Shown here: positions 7,211 to 15,970 of the stretch, one piece after another
Numbering within the stretch: position 1 is the first letter of the stretch
How the letters are laid out: the number at the start of each line of letters is the position of its first letter
Assembly (NCBI RefSeq): GCF_009765785.1
Contig: NZ_LMUT01000009.1
Location: 376,786-440,785, forward strand
Length of the DNA: 64,000 nucleotides
Direction of reading: 5' to 3'
Origin: Granulicella sp. L46
GTDB taxonomy: Bacteria; Acidobacteriota; Terriglobia; Terriglobales; Acidobacteriaceae
Position numbers and translations under genes: made by a program
Notes under the pieces: model-generated
Told to the model about the DNA's origin: nothing
What the model saw: only the letters and a program-made list of their open reading frames with translations
Database searches by the model: none

Positions 7211-8595
7211 CAGAAACTGTTCTCCATCATGTTGGATTCCATGGGCGACGCAATCGATGCGGCTGCAGCTCCTGCGATCAGTTTGTCGACAGCCGCCGGT
7301 TGGGATTCATCCTTGTAGATCACGCCTGCCTTCATTACGAAGGGCACGTGCTGCAGGATCTTCACATCTGCAAGCGGGTCGCCCTTCACTGCGATGACGT
7401 CCGCCCACTTGCCCGGCTCGAGCGATCCGACCTTGTCGGTCCATCCCATCAGGTCTGCGGCGTTCAGCGTTGCCGTTTGCAGCGCGGCCAGCGGCGTCAT
7501 CCCAAACTGGTTCACGTACACGTCTAGCTCATGCGCATTCAACCCATGCGGATAGACCGCTGCATCCGTTCCGCAGGCCACCTTAACGCCCGCCTTGATG
7601 GCGCGGATCGCGTTCTTCTTCTCCACCGCGCTCACGTCCTTCATCTTCTGCGCGTAGAACGGCGGGAGGTTGCCATATTGCTGTACCCAGTCGATTAGGT
7701 ACGCGGTCGGCACAAAGTAGGTGCCATGCTTCAGCATCATGGTAATGTCGGCGTCGTCCATATAGCTGCCGTGCTCGATGGAATCGACGCCAGCCTCTGA
7801 CGCCCACAGGATCGCCTGCGCTCCATGCGCGTGCGCGGCCACTTTGCGGCCGAGGCGATGCGCGTCTGCCACGATCGCCTGCATCTCCTCCAACGTGTAC
7901 TGCGATGCCTGAGGGTCATCGCCCTTCGACAATACACCGCCCGACGCGCCAATCTTGATCAGGTCCGCGCCGTACTTGATGTTGTTCCGGACCATATGCT
8001 GCACCGCCGGAATCCCGTCCGCTACGCCCTCGCCTTGCACGTGATATTGCTCGGGCAGCAGGTTCTCATCCATGTGCCCGCCCGTAATTCCCAGCGCCGG
8101 CCCGGACACCATCATGTGTGGTCCGGGAATGTGTCCTGCATTGATCTCGTCGCGGAGTGCCACGTCGGTGAAGCCGTTCGCCCCCACATTACGCACCGTC
8201 GTGAAGCCAGCCTCGAGCGTGGTCTTCGCGTTCTCAACGCCAAGAATCGCTTCCTTCGCTGGCGTCATCGTTAGCTCAAAGTATGGATCGAAGTTCGTCG
8301 CCATCGTGAGGTGCGTGTGCACGTCGATAAGGCCGGGCAATAACGTGTACGCCGTCAGATCGACGACGCGATCGCCTGGCCCTGCCGGTGTCGCACTGGT
8401 CGCCGCAATTCCCACGATCTTATCGCCGGTGATGATGACGGTCTCGTCCGCGGCTTCCTTGCCGGTATGGACATCAAGTACGCGTCCAGCGCGCAGCAGC
8501 GTGCGTCCAGTGGTCGGCTGATAGGTCGGTTGAGCGAAGGCCGTGGCAGCAGCAAGGCCAAACATAGCGAGCGGGAGAAGCATGCGGCGCATCAT
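7210..8595 (-). CDS. Secreted amidohydrolase (imidazolonepropionase/Xaa-Pro dipeptidase-like)
   Basis: Metal-dependent hydrolase of the amidohydrolase superfamily with a signal peptide (cleavage near AFAQP). Motifs: LLPGLIDVHTHLT supplies the first HxH metal ligands (about residue 84), IKIGASGGVLSKGDD the metal-bridging region, VAAHAHG and SIEHGSYMDD the further His ligands, and GTDAAVYP the catalytic Asp; the C-terminal composite beta domain ends with GSLEPGKWADVIAVKGDPL. Substrate is probably a dipeptide or cyclic amide. The start is one of two adjacent ATGs (8595 or 8592) behind AGAGG. It is coupled to the downstream membrane methyltransferase. Confidence 0.87.
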   Translation of the reverse strand: MMRRMLLPLAMFGLAAATAFAQPTYQPTTGRTLLRAGRVLDVHTGKEAADETVIITGDKIVGIAATSATPAGPGDRVVDLTAYTLLPGLIDVHTHLTMATNFDPYFELTMTPAKEAILGVENAKTTLEAGFTTVRNVGANGFTDVALRDEINAGHIPGPHMMVSGPALGITGGHMDENLLPEQYHVQGEGVADGIPAVQHMVRNNIKYGADLIKIGASGGVLSKGDDPQASQYTLEEMQAIVADAHRLGRKVAAHAHGAQAILWASEAGVDSIEHGSYMDDADITMMLKHGTYFVPTAYLIDWVQQYGNLPPFYAQKMKDVSAVEKKNAIRAIKAGVKVACGTDAAVYPHGLNAHELDVYVNQFGMTPLAALQTATLNAADLMGWTDKVGSLEPGKWADVIAVKGDPLADVKILQHVPFVMKAGVIYKDESQPAAVDKLIAGAAAASIASPMESNMMENSF

Positions 8596-8663
8596 GAACC
8601 TCTGTGATTGGAAGTGGATGTACACGGCCCCGAGCCGAAGCTCAAATCGCGGTCAGCGCAAAC

Positions 8664-9614
8664 CTATACGCCTGGCGTATCGCCCAGCGCCGTCAGGATC
8701 GCGTCAAAGTCTTCTACGCCGGAGTACTCGATGATCACGCGACCCTTACCCTTCTTGTCCTCGATCGTGACCTTGAGGCCCAGGCGGCGACGCAGTGTAT
8801 CCTGCGCCTCGCGGACGTTCGGATCTACCACCTCCGCGGGCTTCGCTGGCTTGGCTTTCGATTCCGGGTTCAACAGCCCCTGCACATAGTTCTCGGTCGC
8901 CCGCACGGACAGATGGAGCGCCAGCACCTTCTGAGCGGCGGCGAGGATAGCCTCGGGCGATTCGAGCGCAAGCAGTGCCCGCGCATGCCCGAAGCTCAGC
9001 TCGCCGAGCTCCACGTGGCGCTGCACTGATTCTGGTAACTTCAACAAACGAAGGAAGTTAGAGACGCTTGCCCGATCCTTGCCGGTGCGCTCTGCCATCT
9101 GCTCCTGGGTCATATGGAAGTCCCGGCTCAGCCGCACATAGGCATGCGCCTGTTCCATCGGGTTCAGATCCGCGCGCTGCAGGTTTTCGACGATCGTCAT
9201 TTCCATCGACTGCAGATTCGATACCTCGCGCACAATCGCAGGGATGGTCGTCTTGCCAGCCTTCTTGCTGGCCAGCAGCCGACGCTCGCCCGTAATCAGC
9301 GTGTAGCGCCCATCCTGCCGATGGTTTACCCCGTGCCGCACAACGATTGGCTGCACCACGCCCGACGCAGTAATCGAGATCGCCAACTCTGCCAGCTTGG
9401 CTTCATCGAAGTTCGTGCGGGTCTGGAACGGGTTGCGGTCAATCAACTCGACGTCGATCTCCAGCGGCTTGCCGGTCGACTCCACCGCTGCCGGGGCAAC
9501 CGGGATTGGCGCTGATGCAGCCTGCCTGGAAGGCAGCAGCGACTCCAGGCCTTTACCCAGCGCCCGCGGCTTGCTCGTTTGCGCCTTACCGTGTTGATCA
9601 AGTTGATTCGCCAT
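8664..9614 (-). CDS. parB: Chromosome-partitioning protein ParB
   Basis: ParB is a CTP-dependent clamp that loads at parS and spreads over origin-proximal DNA for segregation. Seen: an N-terminal extension with GKGLESLLP; the ParB/Srx CTPase domain (about 50-145) with NPFQTRTNFD and the catalytic GERRLLASKKAG; the parS-reading helix-turn-helix MTQEQMAERTGKDRASVSNFL (about 165-190); and a C-terminal dimer domain. 316 residues is normal. It lies 84 bp downstream of parA on the same strand, with parS sites just upstream of parA. Confidence 0.95.
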   Translation of the reverse strand: MANQLDQHGKAQTSKPRALGKGLESLLPSRQAASAPIPVAPAAVESTGKPLEIDVELIDRNPFQTRTNFDEAKLAELAISITASGVVQPIVVRHGVNHRQDGRYTLITGERRLLASKKAGKTTIPAIVREVSNLQSMEMTIVENLQRADLNPMEQAHAYVRLSRDFHMTQEQMAERTGKDRASVSNFLRLLKLPESVQRHVELGELSFGHARALLALESPEAILAAAQKVLALHLSVRATENYVQGLLNPESKAKPAKPAEVVDPNVREAQDTLRRRLGLKVTIEDKKGKGRVIIEYSGVEDFDAILTALGDTPGV

Positions 9615-9698
9615 TGTCTTATCCGATCCCCGCCTGTCAAAAATAAACTCGTTTGGTCCAAGCCGTGCCGCTGTGCAGCCGGTCTGAAGCGAAAACCG

Positions 9699-10607
9699 CT
9701 ACTTGCGAAACGGCCAAATTCCCTTCGACTCGCCAATGCTTTCGAGGACGGCGAAGTTCGGCTTCGGTCCCTGCTTTTTGGCAGGCTTCATGCCGTTCCG
9801 GTCCAGCAGCTCCAGCGCCAGGTTCCGATAGGCCTCGGCGCCGCGCGACCGCGGATCGTACAGCGCGACCGGCTTACCGTGGCTGGGAGCCTCCGCGAGC
9901 CGGATATTGCGCGGAATGGTCGTCTTGAACAGCTTGTCTTCGAAGAAGTTCTGGAGATTATCCCGGACCTGCTGCGAAAGGTTGGTGCGGTCGTCAAACA
10001 TCGTCAGAAGCACGCCCTCAATCGAAAGCTCAGGGTTGAAGCTGGCCGATACGCGGTCCAGCGTCGCCATCAGCTCGGAGATGCCCTCCAGCGCGAAATA
10101 CTCAGCCTGCATCGGCACCAGCAGGGTGTCGGCCGCGACCAGGGAGTTTAGGGTAAGCAGATCCAGCGCTGGCGGGCAATCCAGGAAGATAAAGGGATAG
10201 TCGTTCCGGGCCGGCTCCAGGGCCTCGCGCAACCGATGCTCTCGGCGCTCCACGCCCACTAGCTCCACATTCGCGCCAATCATGTTCTTTGTGCCGGGGA
10301 TCAGCGACAGCTTTGGCACGTCCGTCGGCACAATCACCTCGCTGGCGGTGGCATTTCCCAGCAACAGGTCATACACGGAGAGGCGCTCCTCATCGCGGGA
10401 GAAGCCCAGCCCTCCGGTAGTATTGGCCTGCGGATCGACATCGAGCAGCAATACTGGCACGCCTTCGAGCGCAACGGCTGCCGCCAGGTTGATCGCGGTC
10501 GTGGTTTTGCCGACGCCACCCTTTTGGTTGACGATGGCGATGACCTTACTGCGGTGCGTAGGGGTCTGCGGGGAGGGCGGGTTCGGTGCTTCGTTCTGTT
10601 CAGACAT
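9699..10607 (-). CDS. parA: Chromosome-partitioning ATPase ParA/Soj
   Basis: Deviant Walker ATPase that works with ParB to move origins. The P-loop KGGVGKTT at residues 29-36 has the signature Lys, LLLDVDPQANTTGGLG follows as the A' motif, and FIFLDCPPALDLLTLNS supplies Walker B. The N-terminus (1-20) is Pro/Asn rich and short, as in chromosomal Soj. Two parS palindromes lie 36-78 bp upstream of the start, so ParB binding probably influences expression of this operon. Confidence 0.95.
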   Translation of the reverse strand: MSEQNEAPNPPSPQTPTHRSKVIAIVNQKGGVGKTTTAINLAAAVALEGVPVLLLDVDPQANTTGGLGFSRDEERLSVYDLLLGNATASEVIVPTDVPKLSLIPGTKNMIGANVELVGVERREHRLREALEPARNDYPFIFLDCPPALDLLTLNSLVAADTLLVPMQAEYFALEGISELMATLDRVSASFNPELSIEGVLLTMFDDRTNLSQQVRDNLQNFFEDKLFKTTIPRNIRLAEAPSHGKPVALYDPRSRGAEAYRNLALELLDRNGMKPAKKQGPKPNFAVLESIGESKGIWPFRK

Positions 10608-10643
10608 GGGACGAACCTCAGCCTAGCAGAACGGGCCGCCCAA

Positions 10644-10659
10644 TGTTCCACGTGGAACA
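10644..10659. promoter_or_regulatory. parS site 1
   Basis: Perfect 16-bp palindrome TGTTCCACGTGGAACA, matching the known chromosomal parS consensus. It is 36 bp upstream of the parA start. Confidence 0.93.
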
Positions 10660-10669
10660 CTCCAACTGG

Positions 10670-10685
10670 TGTTCCACGTGGAACA
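10670..10685. promoter_or_regulatory. parS site 2
   Basis: Second identical 16-bp palindrome, 10 bp from site 1 (26 bp start to start, about two and a half helical turns), in the rsmG-parA intergenic region. Confidence 0.93.
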
Positions 10686-10736
10686 TCTGGTTGAAATGCT
10701 GTGCAACGCATGAGGAACCTGTGCGTTAGTCGCCCG

Positions 10737-11354
10737 CTACTCGGTCCGGTGCATCCTAACCCAGCCGGGTCCATCCCCGGGTAGCCGGATGCTCTCTTCG
10801 CCATTCGTCGCGTCCGTAGTCAACGCCACCAGCCAGCCGCCTGGCTTTACTCGCCGCCGAGCTTCCGCCATCGCCTGTTCCATGTTGTCGACGGCCCGCA
10901 GCGTCACCACATCAAACCGCCTCGGCATCCCGGCGACTTCCGGCATTGCTTCTACGCGTCCTGCCCACACTTCTGTGGTCAGCCCGAGCGTCCGGACCGC
11001 CTCCCGTAGAAACGACGCCTTCTTCCCCTGAGACTCCGCTAGCGTCACCCGCAATCCCGGCAACAATAACTGGATGGGCAGCCCCGGAAATCCGGCACCG
11101 GAACCGAAGTCCAGCAGGCTTGCATCCTGCGCCACACGCCCGCCGACCTGCACCCCGGCAAACAGACTCTCGCCAAAGTGCCGTCGCACCATCTCCTCGG
11201 GTTCCCGAATCGCCGTGAGGTTGGTCCGCGCATTCCACTTCACCAGCAGGTCCAGGTATACCGAAAGCTGGCCATACATGCCCGCCGGTACCGCAGCCTC
11301 TTCCAGGTATGGTCCGACCAACTCCGCGATTCTGCTCTCTGAAAGAGTCGCCAC
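10737..11354 (-). CDS. rsmG: 16S rRNA (guanine527-N7)-methyltransferase RsmG
   Basis: Methylates G527 of 16S rRNA; its loss is linked to low-level streptomycin resistance. The SAM-binding motif FGSGAGFPG is at residues 83-91, preceded by NLTAIREPEEMVRRHFGES, typical of GidB. Motif VVTLRAVDNM follows near 150. Start is the GTG at 11354, giving 205 residues. The rsmG-parA-parB order is the conserved origin-proximal arrangement. It starts 5 bp after the upstream amidotransferase stop, so probably one operon. Confidence 0.94.
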   Translation of the reverse strand: MATLSESRIAELVGPYLEEAAVPAGMYGQLSVYLDLLVKWNARTNLTAIREPEEMVRRHFGESLFAGVQVGGRVAQDASLLDFGSGAGFPGLPIQLLLPGLRVTLAESQGKKASFLREAVRTLGLTTEVWAGRVEAMPEVAGMPRRFDVVTLRAVDNMEQAMAEARRRVKPGGWLVALTTDATNGEESIRLPGDGPGWVRMHRTE

Positions 11355-11359
11355 GGCAG

Positions 11360-12175
11360 CTACTGTGCCGCGCTTTCCGTTGTGTGGGCTACATCTACCC
11401 CCGCCGCTTCCACACGCCGCGCCTCTTCCACTAGCCGCGCGAATAGTGCTCGGCTAGCCGCGCTGATCTCGAAACTCCGCTCGGGATGCCATTGGACGCC
11501 CAGCACGAACTGTTTTGCCGCTAGATGTTCCACGTGGAACACCGAGTCGTCGGCGTCCATTTCGACCGCCTCGATCACGCCATCCTCCGGGGAACGCGCC
11601 ACAATCCGCAGTCCGGCTCCGGGGGCCGCCACCGACTGGTGATGACTGGTATTGATGGGCAGCCGCAGGAAGCCATCCACCTCTGGCGCTTCGTCCTCCG
11701 TAAGTAACGACGCCAACAGGCTGTCTCTCGCCACCAGAGCGGTGTGCGCGATCGCTACCTTGCTCCCCGCGCTGTGATTCACTGGCAGCGGCGTCAGGTC
11801 CTGAATCAGCGACCCCCCGCGCCATACATTCAGCGATTGCACCCCAAAGCAAATCCCCAGTACCGGCTTTCCATGCTTCTCCGCGTCATCCAGCAGGAGG
11901 TAGTCGACGGTCTCCCGAGCTGGGTCGGCAGCTGCCGTCGACGGATACCGATCTGCTCCGTAGAGCGCCGGGTCGACATCAGCCGGACTTCCGGGCAGCA
12001 ATACCCCTTCGCAGCTGGAGATCAACTCCCGCAGCATCGTAATCGGCAGGTCAAGCGGAATCGCCACGGGCTCTCCACCTGAAAGCGTCACTGCCCGCGC
12101 ATAGCTTGGCCACGAGCGCTGGTTATAGGGCACATCGGTTGAGGTCGGCACCGGAATCGCAATGCGTGGCGTCAT
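11360..12175 (-). CDS. Class I glutamine amidotransferase-like gamma-glutamyl hydrolase (peptidase C26, PuuD-like)
   Basis: Hydrolase of the gamma-glutamyl-GABA hydrolase family. The nucleophile elbow KPVLGICFGVQSLNVWRGG puts the catalytic Cys at about 109; VLGVQWHPERSFEI supplies His and Glu near 246-248. LPGSPADVDPALYG (about 60-73) is typical of the family. The ATG at 12175 follows an AGGGGAC ribosome site. Substrate unknown; nothing else in the neighbourhood belongs to putrescine metabolism. The coding sequence contains a perfect parS site at 11526-11541. It is the first gene of the run leading to rsmG, parA and parB. Confidence 0.87.
   Translation of the reverse strand: MTPRIAIPVPTSTDVPYNQRSWPSYARAVTLSGGEPVAIPLDLPITMLRELISSCEGVLLPGSPADVDPALYGADRYPSTAAADPARETVDYLLLDDAEKHGKPVLGICFGVQSLNVWRGGSLIQDLTPLPVNHSAGSKVAIAHTALVARDSLLASLLTEDEAPEVDGFLRLPINTSHHQSVAAPGAGLRIVARSPEDGVIEAVEMDADDSVFHVEHLAAKQFVLGVQWHPERSFEISAASRALFARLVEEARRVEAAGVDVAHTTESAAQ
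11526..11541. promoter_or_regulatory. parS site 3, inside a coding sequence
   Basis: Same perfect palindrome TGTTCCACGTGGAACA as sites 1 and 2, about 870 bp away, within the amidotransferase gene. On the coding strand it is read as part of the codons for VFHVEHL. Confidence 0.9.
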
Positions 12176-12289
12176 AAATCGTCCCCTAGAAACAGGGTAC
12201 AAGACTCAAGCCACCCCATAACTCGACGCTCCTAAAAGATTTCCCGCCACCGCTCTCCCGCCTGTTAACCAACTAGTTACCCAAAATGC

Positions 12290-12330
12290 AAAAATGCCCT
12301 GTACGCAGCTCGAGCGCCGCGCACAGGGCA
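12290..12330 (-). terminator. Rho-independent terminator after the TPR protein gene
   Basis: Read on the minus strand, TGCCCTGT (12330-12323) pairs with ACAGGGCA (12302-12295) around a GC-rich loop, and five T residues follow. It lies 23 bp past the stop of the TPR gene. Confidence 0.8.
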
Positions 12331-12353
12331 AATGCTTGTCTCAACGAGTCTCG

Positions 12354-13142
12354 CTACTGTTTTGGCGCGCCGGTCAACAGCGTGTCAAATTCAGGATTAC
12401 CGTGCAGCGTGGCGAGCTGCTGATCCTGCTGCAGCTGCTTCCGGTCGTTGAACCCTTCATTGATCGCCTTATGCAGGTACAGGATTGCTTGCACCTTCAT
12501 TCCCGCGTGCGCATAGATCTCCGCAAAGGTCAGATAAATCTTGGCCAGTTCTTGTGGCGATTCCGTCTGCGTTATGCCGTTGAGAGCGATCTCCTCGAAG
12601 ATATCTGGATCCAGTAAGAACGCCTTCTCGTAGGCCTCGGCGCCGTTGCTGTACTGGCGTTCTGCCATGTACACCGCGCCCAGGTTGCTCCAGAACGGTG
12701 CAGTCGCTGCGTCCAGTTTGATCGACTTCTTATATAGCTGCTGCGCCCTTTTGTTGTCGTTCTCGTGGAAGTAGACGGTTCCCAGATTGTTGTAGGGTGC
12801 GGCAAACTTGCGGTCCAACTTGGTCGCCTGGCCATAGTTGGCAATCGCGTCCTCGTCTTTGGCCATGCGCTGATAGGCGATGCCGATCTTGTTATAGATC
12901 TGGGCGTTTTGCGGTTGAATCTTCCGATACGCCTCAATTGCCTCTGCGTAGTGCCCATGCACCACCATCATGTCTGCCAGCAACTCCGGCGTCACCACGG
13001 TAGGCTCAGCGTTCGACGAGGGCGACTGCTGATCCACGTGTCCGAAGTTCAACGCGTTGTGGGTCTGCGCCATCGCGCCGCACGCGAAGACCAGACCGAC
13101 CACTCCTGTGCAACCAACCAAGCTCATCGTAGTCAACTTCAT
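12354..13142 (-). CDS. Secreted TPR-repeat protein
   Basis: 262 residues. N-terminal signal peptide (MKLTTMSLVGCTGVVGLVFACGAMAQ). About four tetratricopeptide repeats follow between 50 and 200 (for example DMMVVHGHYAEAIEAYRKIQP, AQIYNKIGIAYQRMAKDEDAIANYGQA and NLGAVYMAERQYSNGAEAYEK), forming a superhelical protein-binding scaffold. Periplasmic or surface role inferred; partner unknown. Its start faces the MocR regulator across a 199-bp region that contains a perfect inverted repeat, and a clear terminator follows the stop. Confidence 0.85.
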   Translation of the reverse strand: MKLTTMSLVGCTGVVGLVFACGAMAQTHNALNFGHVDQQSPSSNAEPTVVTPELLADMMVVHGHYAEAIEAYRKIQPQNAQIYNKIGIAYQRMAKDEDAIANYGQATKLDRKFAAPYNNLGTVYFHENDNKRAQQLYKKSIKLDAATAPFWSNLGAVYMAERQYSNGAEAYEKAFLLDPDIFEEIALNGITQTESPQELAKIYLTFAEIYAHAGMKVQAILYLHKAINEGFNDRKQLQQDQQLATLHGNPEFDTLLTGAPKQ

Positions 13143-13203
13143 ACGTACCTCCCATTTTGCTGACGTTCAACGCTGTCATCTCAACGCGCGCACTAGACCC
13201 GGA

Positions 13204-13230
13204 CGGGATCATCGGACTAGCATGATCCCG
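13204..13230. promoter_or_regulatory. Perfect inverted repeat, candidate operator
   Basis: CGGGATCAT (13204-13212) and ATGATCCCG (13222-13230), exact reverse complements with a 9-nt spacer, in the divergent region between the TPR gene and the MocR regulator. The 18-bp centre spacing suits a dimeric regulator. There is no T tract, so terminator use is unlikely. Confidence 0.45.
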
Positions 13231-13341
13231 ATTGGTTCGGCTGGATAGGCCCACTTCCGCAAAATCCACCAGACCACTTTGAATCTAACCCCTTGTCTAG
13301 ACCTATTTTGCGGTCAAACCAAGCCGAGTGCAGGAGGACGC

Positions 13342-14880
13342 ATGAGACGCCGTGCCTCAAGCTTTGAACTCGTCCTTCCCCCGCGTCCCGAAGGTATGCC
13401 CTCCTTCCACTGGCTGCGCAACGCCCTGCGCACCGAGATTCTCAACAGCCGCATCATGCCGGGGTCCAAGCTGCCTGCCAGCCGCGAGTTTGCTCGCCAG
13501 TACCAGCTTTCGCGCGGCACGATCCTCGCCGCACTCGATGAGCTGCAGGCCGAGGGCTATCTTGAAGGCCGCCGCGGCTCGGGCACCTATGTCTCGCAGA
13601 TCCTGCCTGAGCATCTAGCCCCTGCGCAACAGATCGCCGACGAAGATCTCGGCGCGACCACGCCACCCGGACCGCATCTTTCCGCGTTCGCCACGCGGGT
13701 GCGTCCGTTCACGCTGCAGGTGAGGCCGGAGAACAGCGCGTTCCGCACGAACCTTCCCGCGCTCGACCTCTTTCCCACTACGTTGTGGGCGCAGCTTTCC
13801 GGCCGGCGTCTACGCTCCGCGACTACGCGCGACCTGCTTGGTTGCGAAGCCCAGGGGTATCGTCCGTTGCGCGAGGCGATCGCCGATTACGCGCATAGCT
13901 CGCGCGGCATTCAGTGCGCGCCCGAGCAGGTCATCGTCGTCTCCGGCGTGCAGGAGGGCCTCGATCTCGCGGCGCGCCTGCTGCTCAATCCCGGCGACAA
14001 GGCGCTGGTCGAAGACCCCGGCTACCAGGGCGCGTACGCTGTCTTCGCCGCAATCGGCGCACGCATTGTCTCCATGCGGCTGGACGCTGAAGGAGCGGCA
14101 CCGAAGGAAGCCGATGTTCGCGGCTGCCGCTTTGTCTACGTCACGCCCGGCCACCAATATCCCGTCGGCATGACGATGAGTCTGCAGCGTCGCCTGCAAC
14201 TTCTCGCCTGGGCTAAGAAGTATGGCACGTCTATCTTCGAGGACGACTACGACAGCGAGTTCCGCTTCTCCGGCCGCCCAATTCCAGCCATGCAGGGCCT
14301 CGATCACGCCGGCAAGGTCATCTTCTGCGGCAGCTTCAACAAGGTAATGTTCCCTTCGCTGCGGCTAGGCTACCTCGTGGTTCCGCGCAATCTCATCGAC
14401 GTGTTTGCCTACACCAAGGCGATGACCACGCGCCATCAATCGCTTCTCGACCAGGCAGTGCTGTGCGATTTTATCGAGCAGGGACACCTTGGCCGGCATC
14501 TGCGCCGCATGCGCAAGATCTATCAAGAGCGTTACAACATCCTCCGCGAGTCTGCGCCACAACATCTTGCCGAGTATCTCGAGATCGCCACGATCGAAGC
14601 CGGCATGCAGACCATCGGGCGTCTCCGCACCAGCCTGATCAACCAGGGCATTACTGCCGAGATGGTTGCGCAGCGCGCGGCGTTGGTCGACATCGACGTC
14701 GTCCCTCTGAGCCGCTACTGTCACTCGGCCACCACTTCCGAGGCGCTTCAAATCGGCTTTGCCGCGGTGCACGAGAAGGAAATTCATCGCGGCGTCCTCA
14801 AGCTGGCCAGCATATTTGACCATATCAAGGCCGAGCGCCTACCGCCTCCACCCTCCACTTTTAGCCGGAATTTGGTTTGA
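13342..14880 (+). CDS. MocR/PdxR-type transcriptional regulator (GntR HTH fused to PLP aminotransferase fold)
   Basis: About 512 residues. Winged helix-turn-helix at about 20-85 (LPASREFARQYQLSRGTILAALDELQAEGYLEGRRGSGTYV). The rest is a fold-type I aminotransferase domain: YDSEFRF and GSFNKVMFPSLRLGYLVVP, which contains the PLP-binding Lys. Family members control vitamin B6, taurine, GABA or similar metabolism using PLP or an aldimine as signal. ATG at 13342 chosen because CAGGAGGAC precedes it; an upstream in-frame start at 13279 lacks a site. No pdx genes are adjacent, so the target is unknown; the inverted repeat at 13204-13230 is a possible operator. Confidence 0.88.
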   Translation: MRRRASSFELVLPPRPEGMPSFHWLRNALRTEILNSRIMPGSKLPASREFARQYQLSRGTILAALDELQAEGYLEGRRGSGTYVSQILPEHLAPAQQIADEDLGATTPPGPHLSAFATRVRPFTLQVRPENSAFRTNLPALDLFPTTLWAQLSGRRLRSATTRDLLGCEAQGYRPLREAIADYAHSSRGIQCAPEQVIVVSGVQEGLDLAARLLLNPGDKALVEDPGYQGAYAVFAAIGARIVSMRLDAEGAAPKEADVRGCRFVYVTPGHQYPVGMTMSLQRRLQLLAWAKKYGTSIFEDDYDSEFRFSGRPIPAMQGLDHAGKVIFCGSFNKVMFPSLRLGYLVVPRNLIDVFAYTKAMTTRHQSLLDQAVLCDFIEQGHLGRHLRRMRKIYQERYNILRESAPQHLAEYLEIATIEAGMQTIGRLRTSLINQGITAEMVAQRAALVDIDVVPLSRYCHSATTSEALQIGFAAVHEKEIHRGVLKLASIFDHIKAERLPPPPSTFSRNLV

Positions 14881-15187
14881 CGGATCGCGTTCGGGTGGAG
14901 AATACTAGTGCTTCTCGCAGCGAAGGGCCGAAGGGGCTATCTTCCTGTCCTTAGAGCACGAAGAGTTGTAAGGATTCTCTACCGAGCCGTTAGTCGTCAG
15001 CCCCACAACGGGCACGCGCAGGAGGGTTCGTCGTTCGCTCTACCAGGCTGGCCTGCTCCTCCGAGACCGTCCCGTAACAACCGTCCCAACGCGTACAGAC
15101 ATCTCCCACATCTGGTGGAGGCAGTGTTCGTGCCTCCATTCCGCTCTAACCGCAGGATCAACCGAAGGCCAGTAAAGGAGAACTGCT
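14881..15187. other. Gene-free region with one perfect hairpin
   Basis: No credible frame. The only clear structure is GGAGGCA/TGCCTCC at 15117-15123 and 15131-15137 with a 7-nt loop, 50 bp before the next start codon; it lacks a T tract and may be part of the 5' UTR. Confidence 0.4.
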
Positions 15188-15430
15188 ATGAGTGCTATCA
15201 CTGATTTGTTGGTACAGAAAACCGGTCTCAGCCCCGATAAGGCTGTCGAAGTCGAACAGGTCGTTCTGGCGCACGTTATGTCCTGCGTTCCGGCGGAATT
15301 CCAGGGAATGCTTAGCTCGGCCATCGGCTGCGCAGCCCCCGAAGCAGCAGCGGCAGGTCAGCCCGCCAGCTCAGGTGGCATTGGCAGCCTGATCGGCGAA
15401 GCCACCAGCTTCTTCGGCAAGAAGAGCTAA
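15188..15430 (+). CDS. Small hypothetical protein, 80 aa
   Basis: Unknown function. A helical first half (about 1-48, SAITDLLVQKTGLSPDKAVEVEQVVLAHVM) is followed by an Ala/Gly/Ser-rich tail ending GEATSFFGKKS. It resembles the small helical DUF2780-like proteins in composition, but I cannot make a firm match. An AAAGGAGAA ribosome site is 5 bp before the ATG. No signal peptide. Confidence 0.6.
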   Translation: MSAITDLLVQKTGLSPDKAVEVEQVVLAHVMSCVPAEFQGMLSSAIGCAAPEAAAAGQPASSGGIGSLIGEATSFFGKKS

Positions 15431-15550
15431 CCCGCGCCGCTCTCCCGTACGGATGCCGCCTTTTCGCAGAGTCATTCGGTGTTTGTACCCAACCTCTATT
15501 ACCGGATTCGCAAGAGCCCGCCTGCCCGCAATTCATCTTCGGAGACACGC

Positions 15551-15865
15551 ATGAAGTTCAATCGCCTCACCTCCACGCTCCTCATCCTCGCCTCTTCCGC
15601 GTTGTTCGCTGCCCTGCCCGCTGTCACCCAGCAATCTAAGTCAGGGACCCCTCCTTCTGCTGCTGCCTCCATGGGACTGGTAGACCTCAACACCGCTTCC
15701 GCTGCTGAGCTCAAGGCACTTCCTGGTGTTGGCGATACGTATGCCTCAAAGATCATCGCCGGCCGTCCGTACGCCAATAAGACTCAACTCAAGACCAAGG
15801 GCATCGTTCCGGCCGCCACCTACAACAAGATCAGCAAGCTCGTGATCGCAGGCCAGGGTAAGTAG
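15551..15865 (+). CDS. Secreted helix-hairpin-helix (ComEA-like) protein
   Basis: 104 residues: signal peptide ([25 protein letters not shown]), a short Ser/Pro/Ala linker, then a ComEA-type double HhH module: [33 protein letters not shown] followed by the second helix pair ending [12 protein letters not shown]. ComEA proteins bind DNA outside the inner membrane during natural transformation. In many acidobacteria such short copies occur away from com genes, so a competence role is only possible. ATG at 15551 fits the signal peptide. Confidence 0.83.
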   Translation: MKFNRLTSTLLILASSALFAALPAVTQQSKSGTPPSAAASMGLVDLNTASAAELKALPGVGDTYASKIIAGRPYANKTQLKTKGIVPAATYNKISKLVIAGQGK

Positions 15866-15970
15866 TCGCACGGTTACTCCTCGCCGAACGTATTGTTCGG
15901 CTATCCTTGCGAGCGGAAGTCTCCTAGCTTCCGCTCGCCCGTCAAAAAAATTCTAAGGAGCTCCCTCACC

